From Halorientalis litorea (GTDB lineage Archaea; Halobacteriota; Halobacteria; Halobacteriales; Haloarculaceae), in NCBI RefSeq assembly GCF_023028225.1, contig NZ_CP095482.1, positions 62,001 through 126,000 of the forward strand: 64,000 bases of DNA. The letters run 5' to 3'. Position 1 is the stretch's first letter. Every line of letters starts with the position of its first letter. Positions 51,032 through 60,263 of the stretch are shown piece by piece. The translations under genes and the position numbers were made by a program. The notes beneath the pieces are model-generated. The model did no database searches. It was not told the origin of the DNA and saw only the letters and a list, made by a program, of their open reading frames with translations.

Positions 51032-52012
51032 ATGTCAGAACGAATCGCGGTTATCCCCGGCGACGGCATCGGTGCCGAAGTCGTTCCGGCAGCACTCGAC
51101 GTGTTGGACGCGCTCGAACTCGGATTCGAGTTCGTGGAGGGCGAGGCGGGCGACCACGTCCTCGACGAACGTGGCGAGGCACTCCCGGAAGAGACCTACG
51201 ACCTCGCGGCCGAGGCCGACGCGACGCTGTTCGGCGCGGCGGGCGAGACGGCCGCCGACGTAATTCTTCCGCTCCGGGAAGCCGTCGGGTCCTTCGCCAA
51301 CGTCCGCCCTGCTCGGGCGTATCCGGGTGTCGACGCGGTCAAACCCGACACCGACCTCGTGTTCGTCCGCGAGAACACCGAGGGGGTCTACACCGGCATC
51401 GAGAGCGAGCTAACCGACGACGTGACCACGCTGACGCGTGTCATCACGGAGGACGCGTCCCGACGTATCGCCGAGTACGGCTTCGAGTACGCCGCCGAGA
51501 ACGGCTACGACGACGTGACAGTCGCGCACAAGGCGAACGTGATGCGGACGACGGACGGCAAGTTCCTCGACGCGTGTCGCGCCGTCGCCGACGACGGCGG
51601 GTACGACCACGACGAGGCACTGATGGACGCGCTGGCGATGCACCTCATCATGCGACCCGAGGAGTACAGCGTCGTCATCTGCCCGAACCTCGCGGGCGAC
51701 ATGCTCTCGGACCTCGCCGCGGGCCTCGTCGGCGGTCTCGGCCTGCTCCCGAGCGCGAACGTCGGGGCAGACAACGCCCTGTTCGAACCGGTCCACGGGT
51801 CCGCACCGGACATCGCGGGCGAGGGAATCGCCAACCCCGCGGCGACGGTTCTGAGCGCGGCCATGTTACTGGAACATCTCGACTACGGGGCCGAGGCCGA
51901 ACGCGTCCGCGACGCGGTGGAGTCGGTCCTCGCAGACGGTCCCCGGACCCCGGACCTCGGTGGCGACGCCACTACCGACGACGTGACCGAGGCAATTATC
52001 GACCGGCTCTGA
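51032..52012 (+). CDS. leuB: 3-isopropylmalate dehydrogenase
   Basis: 326 aa from [23 protein letters not shown]-dependent beta-decarboxylating dehydrogenase: [74 protein letters not shown] and [18 protein letters not shown] complete the set. Slightly short, as in haloarchaeal members. It is set apart from leuD by 153 bases, so it may have its own promoter as well as read-through. Confidence 0.95.
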   Translation: MSERIAVIPGDGIGAEVVPAALDVLDALELGFEFVEGEAGDHVLDERGEALPEETYDLAAEADATLFGAAGETAADVILPLREAVGSFANVRPARAYPGVDAVKPDTDLVFVRENTEGVYTGIESELTDDVTTLTRVITEDASRRIAEYGFEYAAENGYDDVTVAHKANVMRTTDGKFLDACRAVADDGGYDHDEALMDALAMHLIMRPEEYSVVICPNLAGDMLSDLAAGLVGGLGLLPSANVGADNALFEPVHGSAPDIAGEGIANPAATVLSAAMLLEHLDYGAEAERVRDAVESVLADGPRTPDLGGDATTDDVTEAIIDRL

Positions 52013-52075
52013 GCCGGGAACCACGGGAACGCGCCAGTCCCGGGACTTAAGTTCTCCCCCAGTGACGCTGTTCAC

Positions 52076-52228
52076 ATGGCAACCATAGAACTCGACGACG
52101 AGACAGTCGAACGTCTTGACGGCCTGCGCATCGAAGACGAGAGCTACGACGAAATCGTCAACGAACTCATCAACATCTACCAAGCAGAGGAGTTGACGCT
52201 GTTCCGCGGCGGCGACGAGGATTACTGA
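52076..52228 (+). CDS. 50-aa antitoxin-like (VapB/DUF7557-type) protein
   Basis: MATIELDDETVERLDGLRIE then DESYDEIVNELINIYQAEEL and an acidic tail. Beta-strand plus helices in the order of ribbon-helix-helix antitoxin N-termini; TATA-like acttaagt about 27 bases upstream. No PIN or other toxin gene follows, so it may be an orphan small regulator. Confidence 0.68.
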   Translation: MATIELDDETVERLDGLRIEDESYDEIVNELINIYQAEELTLFRGGDEDY

Positions 52229-52267
52229 ACAGGCGGTTCGGTGGCGGTGTCTCGCGCGGCGCGTGGC

Positions 52268-52723
52268 CTACTGGTCGGCCGCGGCGGCACGAACGTCGGC
52301 CCACTTCCCCCGCTCTTCGAGGTGCGTCTGTAACGTGTCGGCGTACTCTCCGACCAGTTGCTCGGCCGCGTCGAGTTTTTCCTCGTCGACGCTGTCTCCG
52401 CCGTCACCGCCCAAGCCGAGGGCGTTCGTGAGCGTGTCCACGATACCCCCGTTGTCGTTGCGCCCACCGCCCGGCCCCCCCGCAATTCCCGCCGGTCCCT
52501 GACCGAGGTTCTCCAGTTCCGGGAGGACGCTCGGGAGGTCGCTAGTGTCTGCGACCAGGGTCGCCCTGTCGGGGTCGTCCGGGTGTTCTATCTCGAACTC
52601 GACTGCCGTCATGACGAGGCCCCACTGCTGGTTGTCGAACCGTGACTGTGTGACGCGCTCGGCGAACTCTTGGTCGACGGTCATTCGGTCGCCGACGATG
52701 CGGTCGGTCCAGCGGTCGGTCAT
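52268..52723 (-). CDS. DUF5799-like haloarchaeal protein
   Basis: 151 aa from MTDRWTDRIVGDRMTVDQEF. Segments QSRFDNQQWGLVMTAVEFEIEHPDDPDRATLVADTSDLPSVLPELE, a Gly/Asn-rich linker (GGPGGGRNDNGG) and a helical C-terminus (LDAAEQLVGEYADTLQTHLEERGKWADVRAAAA). This matches what I recall of DUF5799. Function unknown. The upstream 39 in-frame residues are basic and not conserved-looking. Confidence 0.72.
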   Translation of the reverse strand: MTDRWTDRIVGDRMTVDQEFAERVTQSRFDNQQWGLVMTAVEFEIEHPDDPDRATLVADTSDLPSVLPELENLGQGPAGIAGGPGGGRNDNGGIVDTLTNALGLGGDGGDSVDEEKLDAAEQLVGEYADTLQTHLEERGKWADVRAAAADQ

Positions 52724-53037
52724 ACGTCGGCGTAGGTACCCCTCCGGTATCAGCGTTGTCCGAGAACGAAACGACGATAGACGGCGAGACGTGCCACCCC
52801 CAGTGGCATGGGTCCCCACCCATAGTCGCGTCCCCACGTCGCGGCCCGCAATGCACCTCGGTTCTGAGCCCCACCCCAGTACCGAAGTAGCGAATAGTTG
52901 TAATCACCCCTAGGGGGCTGATGTTTTCGCCGGTCATTCACGGTTGTTTAAGACAGATACTGCTGTCGACCGTCACGAGCTTACACACGGACCGGCGAGA
53001 AACTGGGTTTTCAGGTCGACAAAAAACAGATGGCGGG
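52724..53037. other. Intergenic region with no gene seen
   Basis: 314 bases between a divergent-facing start (52723, minus) and the stop of the UPF0173 gene (minus). The left part should hold the promoter of the DUF5799-like gene; the right part holds a T-rich terminator for the UPF0173 gene. No convincing reading frame or RNA. Confidence 0.6.
53021..53026 (-). terminator. Oligo-T terminator candidate of the UPF0173 gene
   Basis: A run of six A on the plus strand (six T in the transcript) starts 12 bases after the minus-strand stop. Archaeal RNA polymerase terminates on such T-tracts without needing a hairpin. Confidence 0.5.
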
Positions 53038-53760
53038 TTACAGTTCGCCGAGGTCGACGGACTCGTCGCCGTCCAGCACGTGTACGTCGGCGTCGCTTCC
53101 GGTTCCAGCGACTTCGTTCACGAAGTCCTGCACGTCGATTTCGATGGGCGGGAACGTGTCGTAGTGCATCGGGAACGCGTGGTCGGCGTCGACCCAGTCG
53201 ACGGCGATAGCCGCCTGCATCGGCCCCATCGTGAAGTGGTCACCACAGGGGACGGCGACGGCGTCGGGTTCGAGGTACGGGCCGATGACGTCGCGCATCT
53301 CGGTCATCAGGCTCGTGTCGCCCGCGTGGTAGAACGCCGTCGAGTCCTCGTCGCTGACCTGCGTGGGCTTGGTGTCGCTGATGACGTAGCCAGCGGGGAC
53401 GCCGGCGTCGTGTTCGTAGCCCGTGTTGATGCCGTTGGTGTGCTGGGCCTGATGCATCGTCACGTAGGCGTCGCCACACTCGATGGTCCCGCCGAGGTTC
53501 ATCCCGATGGTGTCGTCGGCACCGTGTTCGTCCTCGATGAATCCGGTCAACTCGGGTGTGCCGACGATGGTCGCGTCGGTGAACTCGCCGGCGTGGGCGA
53601 TGTGGTCGGCGTGCCCGTGTGTCAACAGCACGTAGTCCGGGGCGTCCACGTCACTCGGGTCCAGCGACGTGTGTGGGTTGTCGAAGAATGGGTCGATGAG
53701 CAGGTCCGTGTCGCCGACTGTGACGTACCACGTCGAGTGGCCGTGCCAAGTGAGTTCCAT
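53038..53760 (-). CDS. UPF0173 metallo-beta-lactamase-fold hydrolase
   Basis: 240 aa. [29 protein letters not shown] is the canonical UPF0173 N-terminus; the metal motif is [15 protein letters not shown] (HxHxDH), followed by [24 protein letters not shown] and [10 protein letters not shown]. Zinc ligands are complete, so it is probably active, on an unknown ester or lactone. A second, diverged member lies at 2819-3571. Confidence 0.92.
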   Translation of the reverse strand: MELTWHGHSTWYVTVGDTDLLIDPFFDNPHTSLDPSDVDAPDYVLLTHGHADHIAHAGEFTDATIVGTPELTGFIEDEHGADDTIGMNLGGTIECGDAYVTMHQAQHTNGINTGYEHDAGVPAGYVISDTKPTQVSDEDSTAFYHAGDTSLMTEMRDVIGPYLEPDAVAVPCGDHFTMGPMQAAIAVDWVDADHAFPMHYDTFPPIEIDVQDFVNEVAGTGSDADVHVLDGDESVDLGEL

Positions 53761-53904
53761 AGCATCCCGTGGTTCGTCCGTGGACCACTTAATGATACGT
53801 GGACAGCGTGACCCGATGGGTACCCGTCAGGTCTGTCAAACTGCCGTACGGAGATGATAGGAGACGTGTAAACGCTTATCCGTATCCGTCGTGTCCCGAA
53901 GGTC

Positions 53905-54678
53905 ATGAAGCGAGTTCGGTTCCGCGACACGGCCGGGAACGTCCGCGGCGGCCGCTGGACCGTCGAGGACGGCGAGGAACGCGTCACTGCGGCGGCAGGT
54001 CCCTACGGGCGCATCTCCTTCGGTGACGAGACGTTCTCACCGGCGGAAGTCGAGATTCTGCCACCGTGTGAACCCACGAAAATCGTCTGCGTCGGCCTGA
54101 ACTACGCGGACCACGCCGACGAGCAAGGCAAGGAGATACCGGACCGCCCCCTCCTGTTCCTGAAGCCGCCGAACACCGTCGCCAGCCACGGCCAACACGT
54201 CACCCTCCCTGCGGGCAAGGAGCGACTCGACCACGAGGCGGAACTGGGCGTCGTCATCGGCGAGCGGTGTAAGGACGTGAGCGCGTCGGCCGCCACCGAC
54301 GTCATCTCGGGGTACACCTGTGTCAACGACCTCTCGAACCGCGACGACCAGCGCGTCGAACAAAACTGGGTCCGCGGCAAGGCCTTCGACAACGCCGCCC
54401 CCATCGGCCCGCTCATCGCCACGCCGGAACACGTCCCCGAGGACGCGACCATCGAGTGCCGAGTCAACGGCGAGACCACCCAGTCGTCGTCCCGCGACCA
54501 ATTCATCTTCTCGGTGCCGGAACTCATCGAAGAGATTACGACGTACATGACCCTCGAACCCGGCGACATCGTATCGACGGGGACACCCGCCGGCGTCAGC
54601 CCCCTCTCAGACGGCGACGAAGTGGAAGTCGAAATCGAAGGCATCGGCACGCTCCGCCACACCGTCGAGATTCCCTGA
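53905..54678 (+). CDS. Fumarylacetoacetate hydrolase (FAH)-family protein
   Basis: 257 aa, TATA-like gcttatcc about 27 bases upstream (leaderless). FAH core: ILPPCEPTKIVCVGLNYADHADEQGKEIPDRPLLFLKPPNTVASHGQHV, DHEAELGVVIGERCKDVSA, YTCVNDLSNRDDQ, WVRGKAFDNAAPIGPLI and EPGDIVSTGTPAGVSPLSDGDEVEVEIEGIG. It probably hydrolyses or decarboxylates a beta-dicarbonyl acid such as acylpyruvate or oxaloacetate. Confidence 0.93.
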   Translation: MKRVRFRDTAGNVRGGRWTVEDGEERVTAAAGPYGRISFGDETFSPAEVEILPPCEPTKIVCVGLNYADHADEQGKEIPDRPLLFLKPPNTVASHGQHVTLPAGKERLDHEAELGVVIGERCKDVSASAATDVISGYTCVNDLSNRDDQRVEQNWVRGKAFDNAAPIGPLIATPEHVPEDATIECRVNGETTQSSSRDQFIFSVPELIEEITTYMTLEPGDIVSTGTPAGVSPLSDGDEVEVEIEGIGTLRHTVEIP

Positions 54679-54736
54679 CTGGCTCCGTCCCCGGACAGCA
54701 AGACATAAGTTTAGGTTCACCTAATCCCGGACAACC

Positions 54737-55273
54737 ATGGAGTTGTCCCGCCGGGACGCGCTCGTCGCGCTGGCCAGCGCGGGCATCGCCGTCGGTGGCA
54801 TCGCCACGCTGTCGGCCGACCGGGACCCCCCTGCCGTCGCGGACGATGGTCCCGACGCCGAGGCGATTCTCTCGACGCTCACCACGGTCGCAGGCGTCGT
54901 CTACCCCTCCGCTGTCGCGAACGTGGACACGTTCGTCGAGTCCTACGCGGCCGAACGGCTCCGTCGCCGTCCCGCGTACCGCGAAGGGGCACGGGCGACC
55001 GTTTCGGACCTCGACGACTACGTCGCCGTCCACACCGACAGCGAGCGGTACGCCGACTTGGACACAGCCACCGCAGAAGCCATCCTCCACCGCCTCGGCG
55101 TCGATTCGGCCGCCCCGGAGCGGGCGGGGTCGATTTCCGGTCGCGTCCGTTACTATCTGGTCAACGACTTGCTGTTCGCGCTCTACGCCTCGCCGACCGG
55201 CGGCGAACTCGTCGGCATCGAGAACCCACAGGGCCACCCCGGCGGGCGGACCCACAGTAGGAGGCCGGAATGA
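54737..55273 (+). CDS. Gluconate 2-dehydrogenase subunit 3-family protein with Tat signal
   Basis: 178 aa. MELSRRDALVALASAGIAVGG is a Tat-type signal (RR then hydrophobic). The mature part (ILSTLTTVAGVVYPSAVANVDTFVESYAAERL, YYLVNDLLFALYASPTGGELVGIENPQGHPGG) matches the small subunit of membrane GMC-type sugar dehydrogenases. It overlaps the GMC gene by four bases and, since the GMC protein has no signal, may carry it through Tat as a hitchhiker. Confidence 0.87.
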   Translation: MELSRRDALVALASAGIAVGGIATLSADRDPPAVADDGPDAEAILSTLTTVAGVVYPSAVANVDTFVESYAAERLRRRPAYREGARATVSDLDDYVAVHTDSERYADLDTATAEAILHRLGVDSAAPERAGSISGRVRYYLVNDLLFALYASPTGGELVGIENPQGHPGGRTHSRRPE

Positions 55274-56895
55274 CCGACCGCACGCCGAGCGAGCGCGCGG
55301 ACGCTTGCGTGGTCGGGTCGGGACCGGCGGGCGCGCTCGTCGCCCACCGACTCGCCAGCGATGGCTACGACGTGGTGGTCCTCGAAGCGGGGCCGCGCTT
55401 CTCCCGTGACAGCCGCGAGGAGCGGATGGAGCGTGCCGTCCGGCCGGTCGACGGCGACCCCGACGTGTGGGACGTCGGCGGCGAACGCGACGCCTACAGG
55501 TCGACCGGCCGTCGGTTCTACCCGCTGAACGCCGCCCGCGTCAAGGGCGTCGGCGGGACGACGCTCCACTGGCAGGGGATGGTGATGCGGTACCACGAGG
55601 CCGACTTCGAGCGGACGACGCCCGACGGCGCGACGTGGCCCATCGACTACGCCGACCTCAGGCCGTACTACGCCGAGGCGGAGGCGGCGTTGGGCGTCGC
55701 TGGGGCGAGCGACAACCCGTTCGCGCCGCCCCGCGAGGAGCCGTACCCGCTCCCGCCGTTCGAGCCGTCGTACAGCGACTCCCTGTTCGCCGAGGCCTGC
55801 GAGCGACTGGGGGTCGTGACCCACTCCGTCCCCAACGCCCGCAACTCTGAGGGCTACGACGGCCGGTCGGCCTGCGTCGGCTACGGCACCTGCCAACCGG
55901 TCTGTCCCTCCGGCGCGAAGTACGACGCGAGCGTCCACGTTCGGAAGGCCGAGAACGAGGGTGCCCGGGTCGTCGACCGAGCGCCCGTCCAGCGACTCGA
56001 AACCGACGGTGACGGCCGCGTCGAGACGGCCGTCTACGCCACGCCGGACGGGGCCGAACACCGCCAGACGGCACGCCAGTTCGTGCTGGCCTGTGGCGGC
56101 GTCGAGACGCCGCGGCTCCTCCTGCTCTCACAGTCGTCGGACCACCCCGACGGCCTCGCCAACTCCTCGGGTGCGGTGGGCCGGTACTTCATGGACCACT
56201 GCTATGCGGGTGCGGACGGCCGACTGGACGAGGAGACACGGCAGAACCACGTCGGGTTCATCACGACCGAATGCCACCAGTTCTACGACGACCCCGGCCG
56301 GGCCACGCAGGGCACCGACGGGTCGGTGCCGAGAAGCGACGCCGACCTCTCGCCCATCAAACTGGAGTTCCTGAACTACGCCGGTCCCTCGCCCGTCGAA
56401 ATGGCTCTGTCGGGCGAGGAGTGGGGCGACGACCTGCGGGACACGTTAGAAGCGGCCTACGGCGACCACGTGGGGATGGGCGGCCTCGTCGGGCAGACGC
56501 CGCGACCGGAGAACCGCGTCACGCTCGATACCTCGACGACCGACGACCACGGGAACCCCGTCCCGGACGTGCAGTGGTCACTCGACGCCCGGACCCGCCG
56601 GAGCATCGAGCGGGCCAACGAGATACAGACGCGCGTCTTGACGGAGATGGGCGCGCGGGCGGTCAGCACCGTCGGTCCCGACGAAACAGGGCCGGCGTAC
56701 CACCACATGGGGACGACGCGGATGGGCGAGGACCCCGAGAAGAGCGTCGTGGACGCGCGCCTCCGGACCCACGACGTGGCGAACCTCTCCATCGCGTCCA
56801 GCAGCGTGTTCGTCACGAGCGGCGCGCTGAACCCGACGCTGACCATCGCGGCACTTGCGTTGAAAACGGCCGACCACGTCCGTGCGGACCTCTAG
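55270..56895 (+). CDS. GMC-type FAD oxidoreductase (gluconate-dehydrogenase-like large subunit)
   Basis: 541 aa. FAD-binding motif DACVVGSGPAGALVAHRLASDGYDVVVLEAGPR; GMC features KGVGGTTLHWQGMVMRYHEADFE, FVLACGGVETPRLLLLSQSSDHPDGLAN and the C-terminal ARLRTHDVANLSIASSSVFVTSGALNPTLTIAALALKTADHV with the catalytic His region (AYHHMGTTRMGEDP). Ferredoxin-like Cys pair in CVGYGTCQPVCPSGAKYDAS is typical of this gluconate-dehydrogenase branch. No cytochrome c subunit is nearby. Ends overlapping a convergent gene by 4 bases. Confidence 0.9.
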   Translation: MTDRTPSERADACVVGSGPAGALVAHRLASDGYDVVVLEAGPRFSRDSREERMERAVRPVDGDPDVWDVGGERDAYRSTGRRFYPLNAARVKGVGGTTLHWQGMVMRYHEADFERTTPDGATWPIDYADLRPYYAEAEAALGVAGASDNPFAPPREEPYPLPPFEPSYSDSLFAEACERLGVVTHSVPNARNSEGYDGRSACVGYGTCQPVCPSGAKYDASVHVRKAENEGARVVDRAPVQRLETDGDGRVETAVYATPDGAEHRQTARQFVLACGGVETPRLLLLSQSSDHPDGLANSSGAVGRYFMDHCYAGADGRLDEETRQNHVGFITTECHQFYDDPGRATQGTDGSVPRSDADLSPIKLEFLNYAGPSPVEMALSGEEWGDDLRDTLEAAYGDHVGMGGLVGQTPRPENRVTLDTSTTDDHGNPVPDVQWSLDARTRRSIERANEIQTRVLTEMGARAVSTVGPDETGPAYHHMGTTRMGEDPEKSVVDARLRTHDVANLSIASSSVFVTSGALNPTLTIAALALKTADHVRADL

Positions 56896-57347
56896 ACGCC
56901 CGACAGCAGGAGACCGGCGTCCACGAGCAGGAGGAGCGCGAGGCCGGACGCGGCGAGGAAGAACGGGCGGCCCTTCCGTGCGGGTTCGCGGAGTTTCCGC
57001 TCGGCGAGGCCGTCGCTGATTTTGCTGGTGCCCACCTCGATGACGCCCGCGAGGAGGAACCAGATGACGAGCATCGCGATGACCAGATAGCCGCGTGTCG
57101 ACCCGGTGAGAGACTCGACGGTGTAGAGGTTCCCCGCGAGGTGCCCACCGGTCAGGAAGAGGACGAGCGCGCTGACCCGCGAGAGCGTCAAGAATCGGCT
57201 CACGATGTGGGCGAACGGTTCGTTATCGATGTCGCCACTCCGGGCGATGGGGAGGACACCGTAGGTCACGAACAGGACGCCGCCGGTCCAGACGGCGGCG
57301 AACAGCATGTGTACGACGTAGCCGATGGTGATGTCGACCGAAGCCAT
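56892..57347 (-). CDS. CopD-like membrane protein
   Basis: 151 aa with four hydrophobic helices, MASVDITIGYVVHMLFAAVW at the start (His in helix 1), VSRFLTLSRVSALVLFLTGGHLAGN, RGYLVIAMLVIWFLLAGVIEVGTSK and a C-terminal helix. It resembles the CopD/DUF2269-type integral membrane family, possibly heme- or copper-linked. The very long minus-strand frame running upstream is antisense to hisC and is not coding. Confidence 0.8.
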   Translation of the reverse strand: MASVDITIGYVVHMLFAAVWTGGVLFVTYGVLPIARSGDIDNEPFAHIVSRFLTLSRVSALVLFLTGGHLAGNLYTVESLTGSTRGYLVIAMLVIWFLLAGVIEVGTSKISDGLAERKLREPARKGRPFFLAASGLALLLLVDAGLLLSGV

Positions 57348-57409
57348 TGGCGAGTGGTCGGGTGTCCGGGTCTTGAAACGTTCGACTCGTGGTAGCCGTA
57401 CCGTGTGGG

Positions 57410-57417
57410 CACGCTTA
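57410..57417 (+). promoter_or_regulatory. TATA-like box of hisC
   Basis: cgcttaag about 27 bases before the ATG at 57444; it implies a leaderless hisC transcript. Confidence 0.5.
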
Positions 57418-57443
57418 AGAAGCGCGCGCGGTTTTCCCCGTAC

Positions 57444-58517
57444 ATGCAACCACGGGACCTCTCCGCCCACACCGTCTATCGCGCAGGCCGTGGCGTCGAG
57501 GAGGTCGCCCGCGACCTCGACCTCGACCCCGACGACCTCGTGAAACTCTCCTCGAACGAGAACGTCCTCGGTCCGAGTCCGAAGGCGGTCGACGCCATCC
57601 GCGACCACGCCGACACGGTCCACGTCTACCCGAAGGCCTCTCACACGGACCTCATCGAAGGCCTCGCAGACCGTTGGGACCTCGCGCCCGAGCAGGTCTG
57701 GGCCGCCAACGGCGGCGACGGCGTCCTCGACTGTCTCTCCCGCGCACTCCTCCACCCGGAGGAACGCGTCCTCATCCCGAACCCGGGGTTCGCCTACTAC
57801 GGGATGAGTGCCCGCTACCACCACGGCGAGGTCAGCGAGTACACGCTCGACCGTGCGGACGGGTTCACACAGACGGCCGCGAACGTCCTCGACGAGTACG
57901 ACGGTGAGCGAATCGTCGTCGTCACCAGCCCCCACAACCCCACCGGGTCCGTGATGCCCCTCGACGAGGTAGAAGCCCTCGCCGAGGCCACCGACGAGGA
58001 GACGCTCGTCCTCGTCGACGAAGCGTACGGCGAGTTCACGGACGTGCCGAGCGCGGTGTCGCTCGTCCGCGAACGCGACGACGTGGCCGTCCTGCGAACG
58101 TTCTCGAAGGCCTACGGGCTGGCAGGGATGCGGCTCGGCTACGGCCTGATTCCCGCGGACTGGGCCGACGCCTACGGCCGGGTCCACACGCCGTTCGACA
58201 CGGGGGAACTCGCCTGTCGGGCGGGGCTGGCGGCACTGGCGGACGACGACCACCTCGAACGGAGCGTCGAGATGGTCGAGCGCGCTCGGGAGTACCTCTA
58301 CGAGGCACTCGACGCGCCGACGTGGGAGAGCCACGGGAACTTCGTCCTCGCAGATGTCGGGGACGGGAGTGCGGTCGCCGAGGCCGCCCAACGCGAGGGC
58401 GTCATCGTCCGCGACTGCGGGAGTTTCGGCCTGCCGGACTGCATCCGGGTTACCTGCGGAACCGACGAACAGATGGAACGCGCGGTGTCAGTCCTCAACG
58501 AGGTGACCGACGGGTGA
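57444..58517 (+). CDS. hisC: Histidinol-phosphate aminotransferase
   Basis: 357 aa from MQPRDLSAHTVYRAGRGVEE. PLP enzyme transaminating imidazoleacetol phosphate to histidinol phosphate. VKLSSNENVLGPSPKAVDAIRDH, WAANGGDGVLDCLSRALL, VTSPHNPTGSVMPLDEVEAL, LVDEAYGEF and RTFSKAYGLAGMRLGYGL (catalytic Lys) are diagnostic. The end overlaps the next gene by GTGA. Confidence 0.95.
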   Translation: MQPRDLSAHTVYRAGRGVEEVARDLDLDPDDLVKLSSNENVLGPSPKAVDAIRDHADTVHVYPKASHTDLIEGLADRWDLAPEQVWAANGGDGVLDCLSRALLHPEERVLIPNPGFAYYGMSARYHHGEVSEYTLDRADGFTQTAANVLDEYDGERIVVVTSPHNPTGSVMPLDEVEALAEATDEETLVLVDEAYGEFTDVPSAVSLVRERDDVAVLRTFSKAYGLAGMRLGYGLIPADWADAYGRVHTPFDTGELACRAGLAALADDDHLERSVEMVERAREYLYEALDAPTWESHGNFVLADVGDGSAVAEAAQREGVIVRDCGSFGLPDCIRVTCGTDEQMERAVSVLNEVTDG

Positions 58518-59020
58518 GAGTCGCCGTCACCGGGACGCCCGGCACGGGCAAGACCACCGCCACGGACCGCGTCGAGACGGCCCTCAACGTGGTTCACCTC
58601 TCGGACGTCATCGACCGCGAGGGCTTGGTCACCGGCACCGACGAGGAACGCGACACCCAAGTCGTCGACGTGGACGCCCTCCGGGAGTGGTTCGAGGGAC
58701 AGACCGACGTCCTCGTCGAGTCACACCTCGCCCACGAACTCCCGGTCGACCGGGTCGTCGTCCTGCGCTGTCACCCCGAGGAGTTGGAGCGACGCCTCCG
58801 AGAGCGCGACGAACCCGCGGCGACGGTCACGGAGAACGCCGAGAGTGAGGCCTTGGACGTGATTCTCTCGGCGGCCGTCGACCGGCACGGACTGGAGCAC
58901 GTCTACGAAGTGGACGCGACTGACCGCACGCCCGACGAGGTGGCCGCCGAGATAGCGCGTGTGGTCGCGGGCGAGCGCGAACCGAGTGCCGGCGACGTTT
59001 CCTACATCGACTACCTATGA
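58514..59020 (+). CDS. AK6/Fap7-like nucleoside monophosphate kinase
   Basis: 168 aa from a GTG start overlapping the hisC stop. RVAVTGTPGTGKTTATDRVE is the P-loop; VVDVDALREWFEGQTDVLVESHLAHELPVDRVVVLRCHPEELERRLRERD follows the adenylate-kinase-isoenzyme-6 pattern. In eukaryotes and archaea this protein acts in small-ribosomal-subunit maturation as well as AMP phosphorylation. It overlaps the CDP-alcohol transferase by 4 bases. Confidence 0.88.
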   Translation: MRVAVTGTPGTGKTTATDRVETALNVVHLSDVIDREGLVTGTDEERDTQVVDVDALREWFEGQTDVLVESHLAHELPVDRVVVLRCHPEELERRLRERDEPAATVTENAESEALDVILSAAVDRHGLEHVYEVDATDRTPDEVAAEIARVVAGEREPSAGDVSYIDYL

Positions 59021-59625
59021 CGCTCGACCGGTTGCGGCCGCTGGCCGACAAGATGCTCGCGCCGTTCGTGACCGCCGCGGCCCGTCTCGGTCTGACGCCC
59101 AACGCGGTGAGCGTCGTCGCGTTCCTGTTGGCAGTCGGCGCGGGCGTCGCGTTCGGGTTCGCGGGCGACGCCGTCGTCTACTACGCCGTCGGTGCCTTCC
59201 TCGTGTTCTGTAACGGCTGGTTGGACCTCGTGGACGGCGCGCTGGCCCGACGGTTGGAAATCGAGTCCGACGCCGGTGACCTCCTCGACCACGCGCTGGA
59301 CCGCTACGCGGACATCGCCATCATCGTCGGTCTCGCGGCCGGTATCGGTCGGTACCCCCTCGGCCTCGCGGCGGTGACGGGCGTGTTGATGACCTCGTAT
59401 CTCGGCACCCAGTCACAGGCCGTTGGACTGGACCGCGTGTACGGGGGGGTACTCGGCCGTGCGGACAGGCTGGCACTCACGGGGCTGGCGGCCGTCCTCG
59501 CGGCGGCGGCCCCCGGCAGCGTGTACGGACTGACCGTCGTCGGGTGGTTGCTCGTCGTGTTCGCCGTCGTCGGGCACCTCACCGCGCTCCAGCGGTTCCG
59601 TGGCGCGTTCCGGGCACTCTCCTGA
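59017..59625 (+). CDS. CDP-alcohol phosphatidyltransferase (archaeal phospholipid synthase)
   Basis: 202 aa with about six helices. The signature is DLVDGALAR at the start and GDLLDHALD at the end of one stretch (D-x2-D-G-x2-A-R-x8-G-x3-D-x3-D). Family members attach a head group such as inositol phosphate or glycerol phosphate to CDP-archaeol. The head group is not predictable from sequence. ATGA overlap with the kinase. Confidence 0.92.
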   Translation: MTLDRLRPLADKMLAPFVTAAARLGLTPNAVSVVAFLLAVGAGVAFGFAGDAVVYYAVGAFLVFCNGWLDLVDGALARRLEIESDAGDLLDHALDRYADIAIIVGLAAGIGRYPLGLAAVTGVLMTSYLGTQSQAVGLDRVYGGVLGRADRLALTGLAAVLAAAAPGSVYGLTVVGWLLVVFAVVGHLTALQRFRGAFRALS

Positions 59626-59642
59626 CGGCCGACTGGCGTACG

Positions 59643-59649
59643 ATTTATG
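59643..59649 (+). promoter_or_regulatory. TATA-like box of the MBF1 gene
   Basis: atttatg 24-30 bases before the ATG at 59673; supports a leaderless transcript. Confidence 0.5.
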
Positions 59650-59672
59650 CCCGGGCGTGGTCAAACGACGGT

Positions 59673-60218
59673 ATGGTCCAGTGTGAGATGTGCGGAGCCG
59701 ATACGGCCTCGCCGAACACCGTGAAAGTCGAGGGAGCCGAACTCGACGTGTGCGACGACTGTGCCGACTTCGGCACGGAGGTCCGCACCGAGAGCAGTTC
59801 GAGTTCCTCGACGAAGTACTCCACGGGCAGTTCCTCCGGGAGCAGTTCGGGGTCAGGGTCGTCCGGGTCCGCGAGTGGGGGGACGAGTTCGGGGTCCGGC
59901 GGCGGCCGCCGCAGGGACATGTTCGACGAGATGGACGAAGTCGCTCAAGACTACGACCAGCGCATCCGGACGGCCCGCGAGAGCCGCGGGCTGAGTCAGG
60001 AGGAACTCGCCAAGGAACTCAACGAGAAGGCGAGCCTCATCCGGAAACTCGAACAGGGAGACACCCTCCCGAGCGACGGCGTCCAGCAGAAGCTAGAGAG
60101 CGAACTCGGCATCACCCTCACCGAGGGTGGGGGCTCCGCGGACGACACGGAGTGGAGCGGCGGCTCCTCGGACGGCGAGTACACGCTCGGCGACGTGGTC
60201 CAGCGCAAGGACTCCTGA
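59673..60218 (+). CDS. Multiprotein bridging factor type 1 (MBF1) homologue
   Basis: 181 aa. An N-terminal zinc ribbon (QCEMCGADTASPNTVKVEGAELDVCDDCADFG) is joined through a striking low-complexity Ser/Gly/Thr linker (about residues 43-82) to an XRE-type HTH (YDQRIRTARESRGLSQEELAKELNEKASLIRKLEQGDTLPSDGVQQKLESELGI). Archaeal MBF1 is a ribosome- or transcription-associated protein. The C-terminus again turns Gly/Ser/Asp-rich. Leaderless promoter at 59643. Confidence 0.92.
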   Translation: MVQCEMCGADTASPNTVKVEGAELDVCDDCADFGTEVRTESSSSSSTKYSTGSSSGSSSGSGSSGSASGGTSSGSGGGRRRDMFDEMDEVAQDYDQRIRTARESRGLSQEELAKELNEKASLIRKLEQGDTLPSDGVQQKLESELGITLTEGGGSADDTEWSGGSSDGEYTLGDVVQRKDS

Positions 60219-60263
60219 CTCCGTCTCGCAATCTATTTTGCCCGCGGGCGTCGCTCTTCCAGC

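Noticed and set aside
56892-58391. A 499-codon minus-strand frame extending the CopD-like gene through hisC
   Set aside because: The part upstream of 57347 is antisense to hisC; hisC motifs and codon use are clear, so only 56892-57347 is taken as coding.
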